NCBI RefSeq assembly: GCF_018035235.1
Contig: NZ_WPCV01000010.1
Coordinates: 1 to 61,590, forward strand
Direction: 5' to 3'
Source of the DNA: Citrobacter sp. On2M
GTDB taxonomy: Bacteria; Pseudomonadota; Gammaproteobacteria; Enterobacterales; Enterobacteriaceae
Length of the DNA stretch: 61,590 nucleotides
This document shows, piece after piece, positions 47,192 through 56,306 of this stretch. The number at the start of each line of letters is the position of its first letter. Position 1 is the stretch's first letter. Position numbers and translations under genes: made by a program. Under the pieces are notes generated by a model. The model was not told the DNA's origin, ran no database searches, and saw only the letters and a program-made list of their open reading frames with translations.

Positions 47192-48804
47192 GGGACATCA
47201 TGCGCGGATTATTAACAAGAGGGCTATTCTTTCTGCTGGTGGGATGGATACCCCTGTCGGGATATTGTGCGCCAGTGCCGGCAGCGCAGCTCAATCAACC
47301 TTGTCTGGCATGCCACGCTGATGGCGATATTCAGGGGATCTCGACGGACAAAGTGCAGGCGAATTTAGTTGTCTCTGCCGATAAATATCACGACAGCGTG
47401 CATGGTGAAGTGCCGTGTATCGCCTGCCATCAGAGTCAACCCGGAAGCGAGGGATTTTCTGTCACCCCGCATGTTCTGAAGCCGGGCGACGACCAAAACT
47501 GCGAAAGTTGTCATGGTGTGGCCATGCGCGATACGGTGCATGCCGTACAGCAGAGTGTCCACAGTGAAAAGATAGCCAAAGGACTCTTCTCTTGTACCTC
47601 ATGCCATAACGCGCACACCATGACGGCGGGAGAACTAAACCATCCGGGTAAACAACGGGTTGCCGACGACAATTTGATGTGCACGAATTGTCATTCGCGG
47701 GCGGGAGTCTTCACACAGCTGTCTGGTGGGAAAAGATCTACATCTCAGGATATGGCGCACTCTGCGTTGCCTTATGCTTCTGAACATCTCAACAGTTTAC
47801 GTTGCATCGACTGCCATGCCGATGCTGCGGATACCACTTTGCATCGTATTCTGCCTGCTTCAAAAGCCATCAGCTGTGTACAGTGTCATGGCGATGGAAC
47901 GCTGCTAACCGCTCGGCGAAAAACGTTCGCGCCTGATGAAAATGCCATGGCAGGTAGCTTGTTAGGGAAAGGATTATTTGATGATGTCTCTCTTAGAGAA
48001 AAACTGACGGCGGTGGCGCCTCCTGTTCCCGCTGTTCGTCAGATAGATGGTGTGTTATTTACCGATACCTACATGATTGGTAATAACGGCAGCGGTCAGG
48101 CCGATCGCTTCATTGCCTGGGCGCTGGGCGGCTTCGTAGTGTTGCTACTCTGTCATGGTTTGGGGCGGCTAATCATGTCGCGTCGCAAGGCAGATATGCC
48201 GCTGGAGAAAAGTTACCTCTACACGCTGCCTGTTCGCTGCTGGCACTGGCTGAACGCACTCTGTTTTGCCGCGCTAATTATCAGCGGCTGTGCCTTGCAC
48301 TGGGTGAGTGCGCGATTCTCGCTGTGGGTTGATGTACACAATATTGCAGGGGTATCGCTGTGTGTTATATGGCTGGGTTTTATCCTGGTGGCGATGTGCG
48401 GCAACGGGCATCATTATCAGGTGCGCTGGCAGGGTATTACGGGGCGACTTATCCGTCAGACTCGTTACTACCTGTATGGCATTTTCCGGGGTGAACCTCA
48501 CCCGGAACATGCGTCGCCAGCGGCTAAATTCAATATTCTCCAGCAACTGGGCTATATTGGCGTGATGTTCCTGTTATTGCCGCTGCTCATTGTGACCGGA
48601 TTACTGATGATGTACCCCGGTTATACGCCAGAAACCCTGTTTGCGTTACCGGGTAAGCAGGTTGTGGCCTGGCTCCATTACGCTTTGGCTGTCGTGATGG
48701 TGGCATTTATCATCGTGCATCTCTATTTATGTAGTACGGGGGATACGCCGGGGGCACTGATTAAAGGTATGCTCGACGGTTTCCATCGCGCCAGAAAACA
48801 ATAA
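47188..48804 (+). CDS. Heptaheme cytochrome c fused to membrane cytochrome b
   Basis: A 538-residue protein. After a signal peptide it carries seven CXXCH sites (39-43, 77-81, 105-109, 136-140, 165-169, 206-210, 230-234) in a periplasmic domain. Then come about five membrane helices from residue 307, with His353, His384, His497 and His511 in or near helices as in b561/formate dehydrogenase gamma-type diheme cytochromes b. This would oxidise quinol and pass electrons outward. Its start overlaps the tetraheme gene by 4 bp (ATGA). A relative is the split flavocytochrome system of Wolinella; the exact heme fusion should be compared. Confidence 0.8.
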   Translation: MRDIMRGLLTRGLFFLLVGWIPLSGYCAPVPAAQLNQPCLACHADGDIQGISTDKVQANLVVSADKYHDSVHGEVPCIACHQSQPGSEGFSVTPHVLKPGDDQNCESCHGVAMRDTVHAVQQSVHSEKIAKGLFSCTSCHNAHTMTAGELNHPGKQRVADDNLMCTNCHSRAGVFTQLSGGKRSTSQDMAHSALPYASEHLNSLRCIDCHADAADTTLHRILPASKAISCVQCHGDGTLLTARRKTFAPDENAMAGSLLGKGLFDDVSLREKLTAVAPPVPAVRQIDGVLFTDTYMIGNNGSGQADRFIAWALGGFVVLLLCHGLGRLIMSRRKADMPLEKSYLYTLPVRCWHWLNALCFAALIISGCALHWVSARFSLWVDVHNIAGVSLCVIWLGFILVAMCGNGHHYQVRWQGITGRLIRQTRYYLYGIFRGEPHPEHASPAAKFNILQQLGYIGVMFLLLPLLIVTGLLMMYPGYTPETLFALPGKQVVAWLHYALAVVMVAFIIVHLYLCSTGDTPGALIKGMLDGFHRARKQ

Positions 48805-48815
48805 TAAAGGCTGCT

Positions 48816-48841
48816 CCCCTTTTCCTGAAGAGGGAAAGGGG
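48816..48841. terminator. Hairpin between the cytochrome operon and the regulator
   Basis: CCCCTTTTCCT pairs with AGGGAAAGGGG around GAAG, with one wobble. It lies between convergent genes. A TTATTTTT run follows a little downstream on the plus strand (48850-48857). Confidence 0.6.
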
Positions 48842-48849
48842 ACGTCAGA

Positions 48850-50313
48850 TTATTTTTCTTTCACCACAATGCCCAGTTTTTTTATTTTGCTGTATAGCGT
48901 GTTGCTGTTAACCCCAAGTAACTCTGCTGCACCGCCTTTACCTGATATTTTCCCCTGACTTTGTTGTAACGCCATTTGGATATGTTGGCGCATTGCGTCA
49001 TCAAGCGGAGGGATGGCTATCGCATTTCTCTCCTTTGGTAGGACAATGTGTAACTCATTGCCCGTGCAACGGAAAAACGCATTTTCTAATAATCCTATCA
49101 ATTCCGTAATGTTGCCCGGCCAGTGATACTTCAATAATAAGCGTAGTGAATCATCACCCAGAACAGGTAAAGAAGTGCGTTTATACTGGCTTGATAGCTT
49201 CCTCAGGTAATAGGTCAGCAGCAGAGGAATATCATCATAACGATGCCGCAAAGGTGGCAATGTAACGACCTGACAAAGGGTGTTTGCATAATGTTGGTTT
49301 GTCAGACAGTGAGTGGATATATCGTGATGAAGTGTGTTTTTTACCATTGAAAATGGAAGTGTTTGTATGGCAATAATCTGTAGCTGGCAATACTCACTGT
49401 AATTTGAGTGCAGCGCCAGTAAAAACGTTTGCCAACGATCCGGAAAAGAATTTATTTCTTTTATCAGTAAAGATCCCTGATGCAAGATCAAAAATGAAGC
49501 TATGTTAGGTGGTTTGTTGAAATCAATAGTTATTGTGCGGTTCAGTACACCATTTTTCATGACGATCAACTGCCCCTGAGGATTAATCAATCCATAATAA
49601 CCACTGCGCTTTGAACGTTGTTGCTGAAGCTCGGAAGCGAGTGAGTTTTTTCCAACTCCTTTCTCTCCCAGTAATAAAACAGGCAGTTCACTGTTTGCCA
49701 GCTTATTCAATGAATGATACAACTGAAACAGAGGAAGATTAGTTTGACTGACGACAAATTTTTCACTCTCTTCTGTGGCATATAGCTCGGGAATAGCAGG
49801 AGGCGTATTATTTAATAAAAGATTATGTCGGGAAAGGGCAATAAAGGCCAGTAAAGAGAGCTCTCCCCGTACTGATTCGAATAATTCAGCATGTTGAGGT
49901 GTAAAAGCATTAGCTCGGTGACTAAATATACCCATCGCGCCAAGCCGTAGACCATCCAGGTGCATACGCATCAGGATTAGAGATTTGATATTACGAAAGC
50001 AGGTATTAACGACATATTCAGTCAGCGGACATTGGCTCAGAGTATCGATCACTTGGGTAGAGAAGTTATCTGAGTGATTGAATCGCTTGGCTATATTTTC
50101 AGGAATCGGGATGATATCCCGTTTCAGTCGCGCTGTTTTGTGCGTCGCTAATGCTAAAAACTGGATACAGCGAATATCACTTCGATAATAGTTAAAGAAA
50201 ATACCATCACAAACAATTGAGTCAGGTATCGACTGTAGGCAGGCATACATGGATTTCTCCAGTTGTGTACTGCTACATAATGCGGTCCTTAGATGTGAAA
50301 ATGTCCTGTCCAT
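48850..50313 (-). CDS. FhlA/DhaR-like regulator with degenerate AAA+ domain
   Basis: About 487 residues in three parts: an N-terminal GAF-like sensor (to about 170), a central domain resembling sigma-54 activators, and a C-terminal Fis-type helix-turn-helix (GGAAELLGVNSNTLYSKIKK). The AAA+ part has Walker A GEKGVGKN (216-223), LPPLRHRYDDIP and WPGNITEL, but the Walker B Asp is replaced (LLIKEI, 282-287) and no GAFTGA loop is visible. It may therefore not drive sigma-54. Start is uncertain: ATG 50313 (GGA seven bases upstream) is used; TTG 50340 would add nine residues. It is convergent with the cytochrome operon, its probable target. Confidence 0.75.
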   Translation of the reverse strand: MDRTFSHLRTALCSSTQLEKSMYACLQSIPDSIVCDGIFFNYYRSDIRCIQFLALATHKTARLKRDIIPIPENIAKRFNHSDNFSTQVIDTLSQCPLTEYVVNTCFRNIKSLILMRMHLDGLRLGAMGIFSHRANAFTPQHAELFESVRGELSLLAFIALSRHNLLLNNTPPAIPELYATEESEKFVVSQTNLPLFQLYHSLNKLANSELPVLLLGEKGVGKNSLASELQQQRSKRSGYYGLINPQGQLIVMKNGVLNRTITIDFNKPPNIASFLILHQGSLLIKEINSFPDRWQTFLLALHSNYSEYCQLQIIAIQTLPFSMVKNTLHHDISTHCLTNQHYANTLCQVVTLPPLRHRYDDIPLLLTYYLRKLSSQYKRTSLPVLGDDSLRLLLKYHWPGNITELIGLLENAFFRCTGNELHIVLPKERNAIAIPPLDDAMRQHIQMALQQSQGKISGKGGAAELLGVNSNTLYSKIKKLGIVVKEK

Positions 50314-50474
50314 GGTAAATCCATTGTTCACGGTAGACAAAATGTCGGAAAAATATTAGATATATTTATTGATTTTATTGCAACAGCCATGATGGTAACA
50401 CTATGGCACAATAATGAAGGGGAAAAAACAGACAACAGTGATTTATAGACAGATTTACGCAAATAAAATAAGAA

Positions 50475-50509
50475 AATAATCCAGAAGCATAAGCGCTTAC
50501 TGGATTATT
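50475..50509 (-). terminator. chrR terminator
   Basis: A perfect 10-bp stem AATAATCCAG with CTGGATTATT (50475-50484 and 50500-50509) is followed on the minus strand by TTCTTATTTTATTT. It lies 26 bp after the chrR stop. Confidence 0.85.
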
Positions 50510-50534
50510 TAAGAGTAGTTGGCAAGTTTTGTTA

Positions 50535-51101
50535 TCAGGCTTTTACACGCTGAATGTAGTCGCCAAATGCGGTCAACTGGCCGGTCAGGTGGTCCAGCGT
50601 GCTTTGATCGATCACTTCACCTGTTTGCGGGTCCACTTTATTCTGAATCACGCCCCCCATAAATTCCGGCTTGTTCATTACCATCGCGTCGAGGAACACC
50701 AGGATTTGACGCAGATGATACTGGCAGCGCGCGCCGCCAATAGCGCCCATGGAGCTGGTCTGGATCAGCACCGGCTTGCCGGCTAATGGCTGATCGGGCA
50801 GGCGGGACAGCCAGTCGATGGCATTCTTCAGCCCTCCAGGGACAGAATAGTTATATTCTGGTGTGACGATGACGACACCGTCAGCTTTCCTGATTTGCTC
50901 TGCCAGCGCTTCTACACTGGCCGGAAAACCTTCATCTTGCTGGAGATCGGCATCATACAGTGGGATATCACCAATCGACGGCAGTGCGTTCACTTCCATT
51001 CCCGCTGGAGCAATCTTGGGCAGCGTACGGGCAACCATTCCATTAAACGAACCTTTGCGCAGACTTCCCAGTAACGTAACAACATTCATTGTTTCAGACA
51101 T
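50535..51101 (-). CDS. chrR: NAD(P)H-dependent FMN quinone/chromate reductase ChrR (YieF)
   Basis: A 188-residue flavodoxin-fold reductase: LLGSLRKGSFNG phosphate loop for FMN and the TPEYNYSVPGGLKNAIDWLSR motif. E. coli ChrR reduces quinones by two electrons, protecting against redox cycling, and also chromate. It follows yieE after 30 bp and ends at a terminator. Confidence 0.95.
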   Translation of the reverse strand: MSETMNVVTLLGSLRKGSFNGMVARTLPKIAPAGMEVNALPSIGDIPLYDADLQQDEGFPASVEALAEQIRKADGVVIVTPEYNYSVPGGLKNAIDWLSRLPDQPLAGKPVLIQTSSMGAIGGARCQYHLRQILVFLDAMVMNKPEFMGGVIQNKVDPQTGEVIDQSTLDHLTGQLTAFGDYIQRVKA

Positions 51102-51131
51102 GGTGACTCCTGTTTCATCATAAAGGTTAAA

Positions 51132-51878
51132 TCAAAGCGTATGGCTCTTCGCTGCGCATAATTGCGAGAACCGGATCAGACGACCCGTTGGCTCATTGGC
51201 GCGAGTCTGGATATCAGGCAAACTTTTCCAGTCCTGCTTACCATCAAACTCCCAAACCTTGAGTTTTTCAATGGCTGGCGAAACCGCAACCGACCACACC
51301 AGCACATCTTCCGCGTCGCAAATGGCTTCAATCTGTGCAACATGGGCACATTTCAGGCGTCCAGCGCCGGGTAAAAGCTGGAGTTCGCGCGGATCGTCAT
51401 TGCATACATCGCCAGTGAGTTTGAGTACGCTCTGGCGCAATGTAATGAGCTGCGCGCGCGCTTCGTTAGGATCGTTTTGATTGTTTATCCACAGATTCTC
51501 GTTGTTGGAAAAGCGCCAGGTTTCCGCTGAATTCGGATTGTGAAAGCCGCGAGTCGCCCGCTGAAGCTCCATATCCAGGCCGCATATTCCTTCTGTGGTT
51601 AGTGCAACGCCGACGATATTCCCGGCATAAGAAATCGAAAATCCCGGCAGGTTCTTATCGCGAAAAACGGGCTTTCCTTTGGAGTGAGTAGCAATCTCGG
51701 GCAGCGTACTGGTGCCGTAAAGCATAAACATCAGTTCAGCGAGAAGACTTCGGGAAGCCAGGAAACGTGTCCGGCGATGAGCAGGTAGATCTCTTGCTTC
51801 GATATGACATGGAGAAGGGAGGCGAGCTGATACCAGGTGTCCCTCCGTAAGAATCCCTCTGGCAAAATGTGTCGCCAT
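51132..51878 (-). CDS. yieE: 4'-phosphopantetheinyl transferase superfamily protein YieE
   Basis: A 248-residue protein with the phosphopantetheinyl transferase motif GLDMELQRA (Asp and Glu for Mg2+) and a weak third motif LITLRQSVLKLTG in place of the usual W-x-KEA-x-x-K. The same substitution is in the E. coli protein as I remember it. Its carrier-protein partner is not known from this sequence. It lies upstream of chrR in the same direction. Confidence 0.88.
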   Translation of the reverse strand: MATHFARGILTEGHLVSARLPSPCHIEARDLPAHRRTRFLASRSLLAELMFMLYGTSTLPEIATHSKGKPVFRDKNLPGFSISYAGNIVGVALTTEGICGLDMELQRATRGFHNPNSAETWRFSNNENLWINNQNDPNEARAQLITLRQSVLKLTGDVCNDDPRELQLLPGAGRLKCAHVAQIEAICDAEDVLVWSVAVSPAIEKLKVWEFDGKQDWKSLPDIQTRANEPTGRLIRFSQLCAAKSHTL

Positions 51879-52043
51879 TTTCGCTCCGTGATTAATGGTC
51901 CGTGATTATCACCAGAGTAACATTTACGCGGCTTTCGGGCAGGCTTTACTGCCTAAAAAGTAGTCGAAAATGGGATTCATTACGCGACATTTACATTTCT
52001 GTTGCAAAAGTGGTCGATACAGCAACATCGTAGCGGCGGATCG

Positions 52044-53003
52044 TCAGGACATATCGCGATAAAGCGCCTTGATTGTGTCTTTCAACCAGACGATCTTAGG
52101 ATTATGACTGTTACGTTTATGCCAAAGAAGAGTGAACGGTACGCGCATTTTTTCCAGTTGTGCGGCATCAAATGGCATCGGTCGCGCCACGAGCGGGAGC
52201 TGGTAGAGTTGGTTATAACGTCGGCAATAGACCGGGGCTGTTGCTATCAGCGCGTGATCTGGCTGCGCGGCCATAAACAGCGACTGCTCAAAACCGGGCA
52301 GACATAACGCGATATTACGCTCACGCCCCATTTCTTGCAGGACTTCATCCAGCGCCCAGGTATCGCTTTGCTCCCAGCTAATGCTGATGTGCGGATAGCG
52401 CAGAAATGTGTCCAGATTCCACTCTTCTTGCAATGCCGGATGATCTTCACGCAGCCAGACGCAGGGGAGATCGGAAAACAGGACTTCATGGTCGATCGAC
52501 AACGGCAGCAAACTTAACAGCTCACGCGAACGCGGATGGCTTTCGCGCCCGGTAAAGCCAATATCCACCTCGCCGCGAATGATTGCATCCAGCGAATCAT
52601 AGTCCCAGTTGCGTATTTTAATCGTCGCCTGAGGATAACGCTGATAAATCTGCCGGGAGAGCGCATTGAACATGATCATCACCAGTGGCGTTTCGGCTAC
52701 CAAATCAAACTTCAGCCCGCGCGGCGCTTCATGGTGTGGCTTATCCAACAGTTGGTTGCCCATTTGCATCCATTCCGCCAGGTTCTGCTCCATGCTGACC
52801 ATCAGCGGCGTTGGCGTCAGCCCAAGGGGGGTGTTCACAAACAGCGGATCGTCAAACCAGGTTCGCAGCTTCGACAACGACTTGCTGACCGCCGACGGCG
52901 TGACGTTCATTCGTTTGGCGGTTTTGGTGACGCTGCGCTCCTGCATCAGGAGCTGCAGGCAGAGCAATAAATTAAGATCGAGACTGCTGAGGGATTTCTT
53001 CAT
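52044..53003 (-). CDS. yidZ: LysR-family regulator YidZ
   Basis: A 319-residue LysR protein: N-terminal helix-turn-helix ([24 protein letters not shown]) and a C-terminal effector domain. Matches E. coli YidZ, which is linked to anaerobic nitric oxide tolerance there. The ATG at 53001-53003 gives the E. coli length; the frame is open nine codons further inside mdtL. It overlaps the 3' end of mdtL by 32 bp, so the two are probably co-transcribed. Confidence 0.92.
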   Translation of the reverse strand: MKKSLSSLDLNLLLCLQLLMQERSVTKTAKRMNVTPSAVSKSLSKLRTWFDDPLFVNTPLGLTPTPLMVSMEQNLAEWMQMGNQLLDKPHHEAPRGLKFDLVAETPLVMIMFNALSRQIYQRYPQATIKIRNWDYDSLDAIIRGEVDIGFTGRESHPRSRELLSLLPLSIDHEVLFSDLPCVWLREDHPALQEEWNLDTFLRYPHISISWEQSDTWALDEVLQEMGRERNIALCLPGFEQSLFMAAQPDHALIATAPVYCRRYNQLYQLPLVARPMPFDAAQLEKMRVPFTLLWHKRNSHNPKIVWLKDTIKALYRDMS

Positions 53004-54153
53004 GAGTGAGCGCGGACCGGTTTGGGGCAACAGTGATAATCAGCATGATACTCACTATGCTACAGCCAATCAGAATCCCGATCAGCATATTCAGCGCATC
53101 AAGGCCGAGCACCGCTGCCAGCCAAATCCACAGCGAGGAACCGCAAACCTGAGCTATGCCTAACGCCGAGCTTGCCACCCCCGCACGCAGCGAGAACGGC
53201 CCCAGCGCCTGGCTCATGGCGACGCCGAAGCCGACCGAGAACCCGGCGCAGATTAAGGTTAACCCGAACAACGTTACCGCGTGTGAAGTAGCAAGGATTA
53301 ACACCACGCCTGCACACAGAAACAGCACCTGCGAGGTCAGCATCAGAACGCGAGGCTTAAACACGCTCAGGGCGAATGGTGTAGAGAAAGAGACCGCCAT
53401 ACTGACGCCTGCAGTCATGGCCATCGTAGTGGCGTACTCACCGCGGTCGAAGCCCATCACTTCCATCAGCAGAACAGGAGACGTATTCACAAAGGTCAGG
53501 ATCACCGACACGCTGAGGGTGGTAATGGCCAGACGGCTCAGGAAAAAACGGTTCACCAGCGATTCAGCGCAGTGGTTCTTTTCTGCAGATGCCGGGAGCG
53601 TCGCTGGGCGCGATTCTCGCAGGACAAACACCGACAGCAGACAAACGACTACTCCCATGCCGATCATCGTGTAGAACAGGCTCTGCCACGGGTATTTCAG
53701 CATAATCAAATGCCCCATCACCGGCGCCAGCACCGGCACGATGCAGGTGATACCGTTTAACAGCGACAGCACCTTCGCCCGGCGGCGATCGTCGAGCGTA
53801 TCGCGCAGAATGGCGAAAGCCACCACATAGCAGCAGCCTGCGCCTACACCCTGAATAAAGCGGCCAACAAGAAACGGCGTACCGCTCTCGGCGAACGAAC
53901 ATAGCGAGGAGGCGACAATAAAAATGAGAGCACCCGCAATGGCGACGGGTTTGCGTCCTGACTGGTCGGCAATTTTACCGGCGAATAGCATCGCCGTTGC
54001 CATTCCCGCCAGATATACCGAAAACGCGATATGCAGTTGCGCCTCGCTGGCTTGTAGATCGGCCGCAATACGGGGCAGCCCCACCAGATACATATCAATT
54101 CCAGCGGGATAAAGCAGAACCAGGGCAAAACTGCAGATTAGAAAGCGTGTCAT
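52972..54153 (-). CDS. mdtL: MFS multidrug efflux protein MdtL
   Basis: A 393-residue DHA1 transporter with 12 membrane segments; motif [14 protein letters not shown] lies between TM2 and TM3 and motif C-like [10 protein letters not shown] in TM5. E. coli MdtL gives modest chloramphenicol resistance when overexpressed. In E. coli it follows tnaB; here it is divergent from the lipase gene. Confidence 0.94.
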   Translation of the reverse strand: MTRFLICSFALVLLYPAGIDMYLVGLPRIAADLQASEAQLHIAFSVYLAGMATAMLFAGKIADQSGRKPVAIAGALIFIVASSLCSFAESGTPFLVGRFIQGVGAGCCYVVAFAILRDTLDDRRRAKVLSLLNGITCIVPVLAPVMGHLIMLKYPWQSLFYTMIGMGVVVCLLSVFVLRESRPATLPASAEKNHCAESLVNRFFLSRLAITTLSVSVILTFVNTSPVLLMEVMGFDRGEYATTMAMTAGVSMAVSFSTPFALSVFKPRVLMLTSQVLFLCAGVVLILATSHAVTLFGLTLICAGFSVGFGVAMSQALGPFSLRAGVASSALGIAQVCGSSLWIWLAAVLGLDALNMLIGILIGCSIVSIMLIITVAPNRSALTHEEIPQQSRS

Positions 54154-54338
54154 AGCGACCTCATGAGGAAAGTGGCGCTAAGAATACGGGGAGAGAGTTG
54201 TCTGTGCGAGTTGCCATTTGGACAACCGTGATTTCCTAAGAGGAAATCCATTGTTGATTCGGAATGTATTTATATTGGTTAATAAATGTACGAGATAAGA
54301 TGGGTTAAAAATAGCAATACAAAATGCAAGGGATTGAC
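54154..54338. promoter_or_regulatory. mdtL-lipase divergent intergenic region
   Basis: A 185-bp gap containing the 19-bp palindrome GATTTCCT-AAG-AGGAAATC (54230-54248) roughly midway. Promoters for both genes must lie here. AT-rich DNA on the lipase side may reflect acquisition. Confidence 0.45.
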
Positions 54339-56306
54339 ATGGAAATTATTGGTGATAATACCTGCGTTACGAGTATAAAACCGAAAGGAAAAATCGTTTA
54401 TTGCCGTGGTGAGCCGCATAAATACTGGCTTGAACTGCAGTTTGTCGATGAGAATAACATTCCTGTATGCGGGCTCAATGTCAGGCTGGAATATCGTCCG
54501 CTGACATCATCAGTATGGCATCAGCGTGAAAATAGCTACAACTCAACACCTCCTCCCAACCCTCCAGCGGGCGTTACCGACAATCAAGGATTGGTCCGGT
54601 TTGATGATCTTTACTGGATAACTGTAGATGTTAAGACGGATGGGCAGCAACTGGCTGATGTGATGACACTGCGGCCACTGGGTGTCAGACGTAATCCTAA
54701 CAGCCAGCCAGAGAGTAAAAATATGTTCTGGTCGGGCATCCGTGACAATATCTGGCGCTCAAATGTACAGGAAAAAACAGAAGCGGCTAATCATGTGTAT
54801 CACTATGTCACTATCGGGGAGTTATGCGACCGCCTACCGTTGATTGAAGGTTGGGATGAACCGGAGCCTCCGGAATTTCATTTCCCACCGAATCGCTCCC
54901 TGAGGGGGACGGAGATCCCCTGTGAACTGCTGGAAAAAAGACACGTTATTGAAATCTGTCCATTTCGGGCATGGGTATTGGCACTGCACGACACAAAAAA
55001 CTATGACCTCGCCAACGCACTGAATCTCGGCATTATGGCTGACTTGGTTTATGCGGCAGAAAAAGATAATAAAACTATCAACTATTTCTTCCGGAATAAG
55101 TGTCAGGATCTATCATGCATTCCTCTATTCGCTGAATTTCCTTCCTGGTACCACACGCTGGCGGTCGATGTCCCTTTTCATGACCGCTATCTCCCACCAG
55201 TGTATCTGAGCACGAAAGATAGTGAGCAACCGGAGGGGGACACCCGGCTCTTTACGGTGGAATGTGGCACGCATGTGCTGGTTGCATGGTGTGGGACTGA
55301 TAGTCTGTTGAATGTGCTAACTGATTTATCATTTGCACCAAAGCGTTGTTTGCCGGAACTGGCTGGGGCGGGAAATGTTCATGGGGGATTTCTGGAGGCT
55401 TATGAGCTGGCTAAACGGAAATTTAAGGAACAGCTAGATTCTGTTAAGGCAATTTTAGATAAAGAGAAAAAACTTTTTATCTGCGGGCATAGCTTAGGCG
55501 GTGCGTTAGCATTGCTATATGCCGCAGAGATGAAAACCAATCAGCCTATACTGTATACCTACGGAATGCCGCGTACATTTACCCGTGCGGCAATATCTTT
55601 TTTGGGTAGCATTACCCATTACCGGCACGTCAACGACAATGACTCAATCACGCAAATCCCTCCGGATGCCGATCTTGGGGGCGCTGTGCGGGATCTAGCG
55701 TATCAATCTGTGGGGCTTGTAGAGAAAAAAGATCCATACTGGCATCACGGTAAAACGGTGATTTTTTTCCGGGCAGAGCAGTGTTCAATGCGGGTTGCCA
55801 GCCAGAACCACAAAAGCCTTCTCGACGGACAGATCTACACACGCCATTTTGTGGGCGTAAAACTATATCTGGTTCCTTCTCTGAATGATGAATGTCTGAA
55901 ATCTAGCGGTGAGCATCAGGAAACGTTCATCCAGTGCCTCACTCCGCTCAGTCTGACAAAGACCTTTCCAAAAAATACCAATCCGACTCTGAACGGTTTA
56001 GGTACGGATCCGCAAAGTCATTCGATGGCGCACCGCTATTTGCCCTACATCCATAATCAACTGCTTGAACTGGCAAATCCGGAGCTAAAGATGAGAAGAA
56101 AAGAGATGCGGATGCGATTTCGCGATGAGGTTGAGAAAAGTGCATCCAGTAACGGGCAGCCGGATGAGATCCAGCGTAACCGTGAATTTCTGATGCTTCA
56201 GGATTTACTGCCGATAGCCCTGCAACTCATGGAGTCTGATGAAGTTGGCCGCAATGCCCTGACCCGTTTCGCGGCGGTGACGGAGGAAAGCGTTGAATTA
56301 TTTTAA
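54339..56306 (+). CDS. Class 3 lipase domain protein, possible type VI effector
   Basis: A 655-residue protein without a signal peptide. Residues about 1-120 form a beta-rich N-terminal region; the lipase domain follows, with nucleophile Ser385 in GHSLGG (383-388), Asp-containing NDNDSITQIPPD downstream, and His in the later HRYLP/HHG region as possible triad members. A DNA-like GTDSLLN loop sits where the oxyanion region is expected. The next gene encodes a lipoprotein starting in overlap, a typical arrangement of lipase effectors and immunity proteins of type VI secretion. ATG 54339 (AAGGGA five bases upstream) is preferred over 54324. No VgrG or T6SS core gene is in the window, so export is inference. 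Confidence 0.72.
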   Translation: MEIIGDNTCVTSIKPKGKIVYCRGEPHKYWLELQFVDENNIPVCGLNVRLEYRPLTSSVWHQRENSYNSTPPPNPPAGVTDNQGLVRFDDLYWITVDVKTDGQQLADVMTLRPLGVRRNPNSQPESKNMFWSGIRDNIWRSNVQEKTEAANHVYHYVTIGELCDRLPLIEGWDEPEPPEFHFPPNRSLRGTEIPCELLEKRHVIEICPFRAWVLALHDTKNYDLANALNLGIMADLVYAAEKDNKTINYFFRNKCQDLSCIPLFAEFPSWYHTLAVDVPFHDRYLPPVYLSTKDSEQPEGDTRLFTVECGTHVLVAWCGTDSLLNVLTDLSFAPKRCLPELAGAGNVHGGFLEAYELAKRKFKEQLDSVKAILDKEKKLFICGHSLGGALALLYAAEMKTNQPILYTYGMPRTFTRAAISFLGSITHYRHVNDNDSITQIPPDADLGGAVRDLAYQSVGLVEKKDPYWHHGKTVIFFRAEQCSMRVASQNHKSLLDGQIYTRHFVGVKLYLVPSLNDECLKSSGEHQETFIQCLTPLSLTKTFPKNTNPTLNGLGTDPQSHSMAHRYLPYIHNQLLELANPELKMRRKEMRMRFRDEVEKSASSNGQPDEIQRNREFLMLQDLLPIALQLMESDEVGRNALTRFAAVTEESVELF

